Below, piece by piece: positions 7,667 to 10,354 of a stretch of 10,354 nt of DNA (positions are counted from its first letter, which is position 1; each line of letters begins with the position of its first letter). The notes under the pieces are model-generated. The model was not told the DNA's origin and ran no database searches. It worked only from the letters and a program-made list of their open reading frames with translations. This DNA is from Candidatus Zixiibacteriota bacterium. Lineage in GTDB: Bacteria; Zixibacteria; MSB-5A5; GN15; FEB-12. Location: the NCBI GenBank assembly GCA_003641345.1, contig QNAD01000040.1, positions 1-10,354 of the forward strand. The letters are read 5' to 3'. Made by a program: the position numbers and the translations under genes.

Positions 7667-7807
7667 CTAATTCATTCCCATAAATTGTATTTATCGATAA
7701 TAATTCAGTCATCACAAAAAAATATTGTTTTCATTCTACCAATAAAAGTCTGCATCTGAGTTATTTTTTAATAAAAATCATTTACTCTAATGCATAATTT
7801 GGTTGTT

Positions 7808-7836
7808 ATATTAAAGCATATAAACACTTATTTCAA
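7808..7836 (-). promoter_or_regulatory. Sigma-70-type promoter for the AspT-like transporter
   Basis: TTGAAA (7831-7836) and TAATAT (7808-7813) are separated by 17 bp on the minus strand. Transcription would begin near 7801. That leaves an unusually long leader of about 135 bases before the ATG at 7666, so either the leader has a role or a second, closer promoter exists. Confidence 0.55.
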
Positions 7837-7931
7837 GTTGTAATTCAATGAAATTCTTAATTATTTTCCCATAAATAGTTTTCAATAAAACCAGTCTGGG
7901 ATAGTCTTATTAAGATTTTTTGTGATATAAT

Positions 7932-7982
7932 AGAGTAGTCATTTTACTCTCAATTTCATAATCAGACGCAAATGACTACTCT
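7932..7982. terminator. 13-bp perfect inverted repeat, probable terminator after glgP
   Basis: AGAGTAGTCATTT (7932-7944) and its exact complement (7970-7982) flank a 25-base loop. On the plus strand the stem is followed by TTTTTT, a classic intrinsic-terminator shape. On the minus strand, which carries glgP ending about 40 bases before it, the stem is preceded by A6 and followed by the weaker ATTATAT. A bidirectional terminator is the simplest reading. A competing smaller hairpin, AGAGTA (7932-7937) with TACTCT (7945-7950), shares the same left arm. Confidence 0.6.
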
Positions 7983-8023
7983 TTTTTAGCTATGTCTCAA
8001 ATCAACTCAATTTTATACGGAAA

Positions 8024-10354
8024 TTACACTGAAACTGATTCAAATTTAGATTTATTTACTGGACTTGAAATTGTTTCAGGATTATTTATCCATCGCATCA
8101 GTTCAAGATGAAAATTATCAGCCATATCTACATGTGACGGGAATATTCTTACAGAATAGCCAAATAAACCACTCTCATCACAAGGAATAAATCCCTCATA
8201 TGTGTATGTCCCATTCTCAGAAGGGCCTAAACAAACCATGCTTTCTGAAGAACTCTCAACAATATTTCTATCAACGTCTAATGGTCCGCTATATATCTGA
8301 ACAACAACATCATCTGGATTTAATTCTCCAAGATAAATTTCCGCTTTAACTTTTAATGCCACACCAACTTCAGCACCGCTTCCACTTATTTCAGAATTAT
8401 TTATACAAACTTTTCCCCAATGGTCTCTGATATGTTGTTTCCATAATACCAGTGATTTTGTTTTTGAGAAGTTATCTTTGAGAAGACTTTTCCAATTTTT
8501 AAAAGCTTTCATATAAAAATTTTCGGTATATTCTTTAACCATTCTATTTGTACTGAATTTAGGACCGAGTTTTTTCATAGAGCTTTTCATCATTGAAATC
8601 CATCTTCGAGGAAGGTTATCATCCTGTCGATCATAAAACAATGGTACAAGGTCATTTTCTAAAACATCGTACAGATTTTTACTTTCGACTGTATCCTGAT
8701 AACTACCATCATCATAATCTTCTCCAGCTCCAATAGCCCAACCGGTGTCTGTTTCATAACCCTCACACCACCATCCATCAAGAATACTAAGATTTAATCC
8801 GCCATTAGGAATAACTTTCATTCCACTTGTTCCACTTGCTTCCATCGGACGTCGCGGAGTATTCATCCAAACATCAACACCCTGCACTAAATAACGAGCA
8901 ACATTTATATCATAGTTTTCCAAAAAAACAATGTGGTTTCTAATATTTTCTTCTCTTGTAAAATGAATTATCTCTTTTATAAGTTCCTTTCCATATTTAT
9001 CCGCTGGATGAGCTTTACCGGCAAAAACAAACTGAACTGGACACTCAGTATTATTAAGAAGTTTTTTTAAGCGAGCCTTATCTTTTAAAAGAAGAGTCGC
9101 TCTTTTATAAGTTGCGAAACGCCTCGCAAAACCAATAGTCAATGCTTGAGGATTAAGTATTTCATGTGCCTGATTAATTTCCTTGGGACTGGCTCCACGC
9201 TTCTCTAATTGTTGTGCCATTTTGTTACGTGAAAAAGCTACAAGTCTTTCTCTTCGTCTTTCATGTACTCGCCATAGTTCAACATCAGGTATTTTTTCAA
9301 CCTTTTCCCAGATTGATTGATCTGCAGGTTTTCTTAACCAGTTTGGACCAAGATAACGTCTCAACAATTCAGTCATTTCGCTTGATGTCCATGACAGAGT
9401 ATGAATTCCGTTTGTTACTGATCCAATTGGGATTTCTTCTATAGGAATATTGGGCCAATTTGATTGCCACATTTTACGAGAGACCTCTCCGTGTAGCTTA
9501 CTAACTCCATTAGCAGAAGCTGTTGTACGCAACGCTAAAAGAGCCATGTTGAACATATCACTTTTATTATCAAAATCTTTCCTGCCAAGTGACATAAACA
9601 TTTCAATATCAATATTATGCTTTTGGAGATAATTGCCAATGTATATATTCGCAAGTTCAGGTTCAAACTCATCTATACCAGCTGGAACTGGGGTATGAGT
9701 TGTAAAGAAAGTTCCTGCCTTGACAACTTCAAGAGCTTCTTCAACAGAAAGATTATCTTTTTGCATACGATGTCTAATTCTTTCAAGTGCCATAAAAGCG
9801 GCATGCCCTTCATTCATGTGACAAACCCTAAGATGTAACCCAAGTTTTCTGAGAGCCATCATACCACCAATACCTAAAACCATTTCTTGTTGAATTCTAT
9901 TTTCTTTATTGCCACCGTATAATTGATTAGTAATCTTACGATCATTAACTTCATTTTCTATAATATTAGTATCAAGAAGATAAAGAGGTATCCTTCCTAC
10001 TTGAGCTCTCCATACCTGAGCAGTTACATTACGACCAGGGAAAGGAATTTCAACTTTGATTACATTTTTATTTTCGTCAAGCTCAGGTTCAATCGGGAGA
10101 TTATAGAAATCATTATCAGGGTAAGTCTCTTGTTGCCAACCATCTGAATTTAGATACTGTTGAAAATACCCCTGTTGGTACAATAAGCCAACTCCGACTA
10201 AAGGTAACCCCAGCTCACTTGCTGATTTTAGATGATCGCCTGCTAAAATACCCAACCCGCCTGAATAAATTGGAAGGCATTCTGTCAAACCAAATTCCAT
10301 TGAAAAGTATGCAATCTGAGGAGAATCATATTTTTTGAATTTGCTCTCAAACCA
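8024..10354 (-). CDS. glgP: Alpha-glucan (glycogen) phosphorylase, 5' end cut by window edge
   Basis: A GT35 phosphorylase that removes glucose units from glycogen or maltodextrin with phosphate, giving glucose-1-phosphate. The reading frame stays open to the window edge: 18 codons (ending IAYFS) precede the first in-frame Met at 10300, so that Met is internal and the start lies outside. About 776 residues are present. Counting from that Met, key features are MEFGLTECLPIYSGGLGILAGDHL at the start, HMNEGHAAF (161-169), THTPVPAGIDEF, RFATYKRATLLL, and EASGTSGMK with the pyridoxal-phosphate lysine at 495. WWCEGYETDTGWAIGAGE follows. The about 150-residue C-terminal region ending in HLELMRWIN is typical of the distant 'archaeal-type' phosphorylase branch, which usually has about 850 residues with an N-terminal DUF3417 domain, so roughly 80-100 residues are missing here. 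It ends with TAA, followed by the inverted repeat. Confidence 0.96.
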   Translation of the reverse strand, partial: WFESKFKKYDSPQIAYFSMEFGLTECLPIYSGGLGILAGDHLKSASELGLPLVGVGLLYQQGYFQQYLNSDGWQQETYPDNDFYNLPIEPELDENKNVIKVEIPFPGRNVTAQVWRAQVGRIPLYLLDTNIIENEVNDRKITNQLYGGNKENRIQQEMVLGIGGMMALRKLGLHLRVCHMNEGHAAFMALERIRHRMQKDNLSVEEALEVVKAGTFFTTHTPVPAGIDEFEPELANIYIGNYLQKHNIDIEMFMSLGRKDFDNKSDMFNMALLALRTTASANGVSKLHGEVSRKMWQSNWPNIPIEEIPIGSVTNGIHTLSWTSSEMTELLRRYLGPNWLRKPADQSIWEKVEKIPDVELWRVHERRRERLVAFSRNKMAQQLEKRGASPKEINQAHEILNPQALTIGFARRFATYKRATLLLKDKARLKKLLNNTECPVQFVFAGKAHPADKYGKELIKEIIHFTREENIRNHIVFLENYDINVARYLVQGVDVWMNTPRRPMEASGTSGMKVIPNGGLNLSILDGWWCEGYETDTGWAIGAGEDYDDGSYQDTVESKNLYDVLENDLVPLFYDRQDDNLPRRWISMMKSSMKKLGPKFSTNRMVKEYTENFYMKAFKNWKSLLKDNFSKTKSLVLWKQHIRDHWGKVCINNSEISGSGAEVGVALKVKAEIYLGELNPDDVVVQIYSGPLDVDRNIVESSSESMVCLGPSENGTYTYEGFIPCDESGLFGYSVRIFPSHVDMADNFHLELMRWINNPETISSPVNKSKFESVSV

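Larger units (their letters stand above)
7667..8023. other. 357-bp intergenic region between glgP and the transporter gene
   Basis: No convincing coding sequence is seen on either strand. The region holds a likely glgP terminator or inverted repeat (7932-7982) and a sigma-70-type promoter (7808-7836). An AT-rich stretch of about 135 bases follows, which would be the 5' leader of the transporter mRNA. I could not recognise a known riboswitch in that leader. Confidence 0.7.

Noticed and set aside
7867..7900. Short inverted repeats (CCAG-T-CTGG and TCCCA/TGGGA) between glgP and the transporter gene
   Set aside because: The arms are only 4-5 bp with no T-tract or motif, so they are expected by chance.
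9214..9838. Several plus-strand open frames of 60-76 codons opposite glgP
   Set aside because: They lie antisense to a strongly conserved phosphorylase coding sequence, lack ribosome sites and show no recognisable protein features.

Overview
This is an AT-rich bacterial window (roughly one third G+C by eye). Every protein gene I can support lies on the minus strand. Sigma-70-like promoters (TTGACA-17-TATTTT, TTGAAA-17-TAATAT, TTGTCA-17-TAGAAT) and two clear Shine-Dalgarno sites argue for ordinary housekeeping-type bacterial expression. They argue against the Bacteroidota-type promoter. I cannot name the phylum from sequence alone; an uncultured or environmental AT-rich lineage is a guess.

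In transcription order (high to low coordinates) there are two blocks. The carbon-storage and sugar block starts with a 5'-truncated alpha-glucan phosphorylase (glgP, 8024-10354). A 357-bp intergenic region follows, with a 13-bp perfect inverted repeat and a promoter. Next come an AspT/YidE/YbjL-type transporter with two RCK_C (TrkA-C) domains (6011-7666), a ROK-family glucokinase-like kinase (4867-5838) with its own promoter, and a four-helix membrane protein of unknown function (4455-4841). A tRNA-Phe gene (4323-4395) closes this block.

The surface-polysaccharide block lies downstream of the tRNA. A promoter directly after the tRNA drives a HAD-IIA phosphatase (3423-4211) and a Wzx-like polysaccharide flippase (2164-3393). 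After an intergenic region come rfbB (926-1987) and rfbA (25-915), the first two steps of dTDP-sugar (for example dTDP-rhamnose) synthesis in reverse order. GlgP makes glucose-1-phosphate and glucokinase makes glucose-6-phosphate. RfbA consumes glucose-1-phosphate and RfbB converts its product, so the window links glucan breakdown to activated-sugar and envelope-glycan synthesis, although the blocks appear to be separately transcribed.

The least expected feature is a decayed second copy of tRNA-Phe (2074-2144) between the flippase and rfbB. It matches the intact gene over the D arm, anticodon arm and part of the T arm, and the match continues past the 3' end into an identical TTTTTTATGC. The intact and decayed copies are in direct orientation and bracket the phosphatase-flippase pair. 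I saw no integrase, CRISPR array, toxin-antitoxin pair, defence genes or insertion sequence. The protein genes belong to known families, and I do not see a clearly undescribed multi-gene system.
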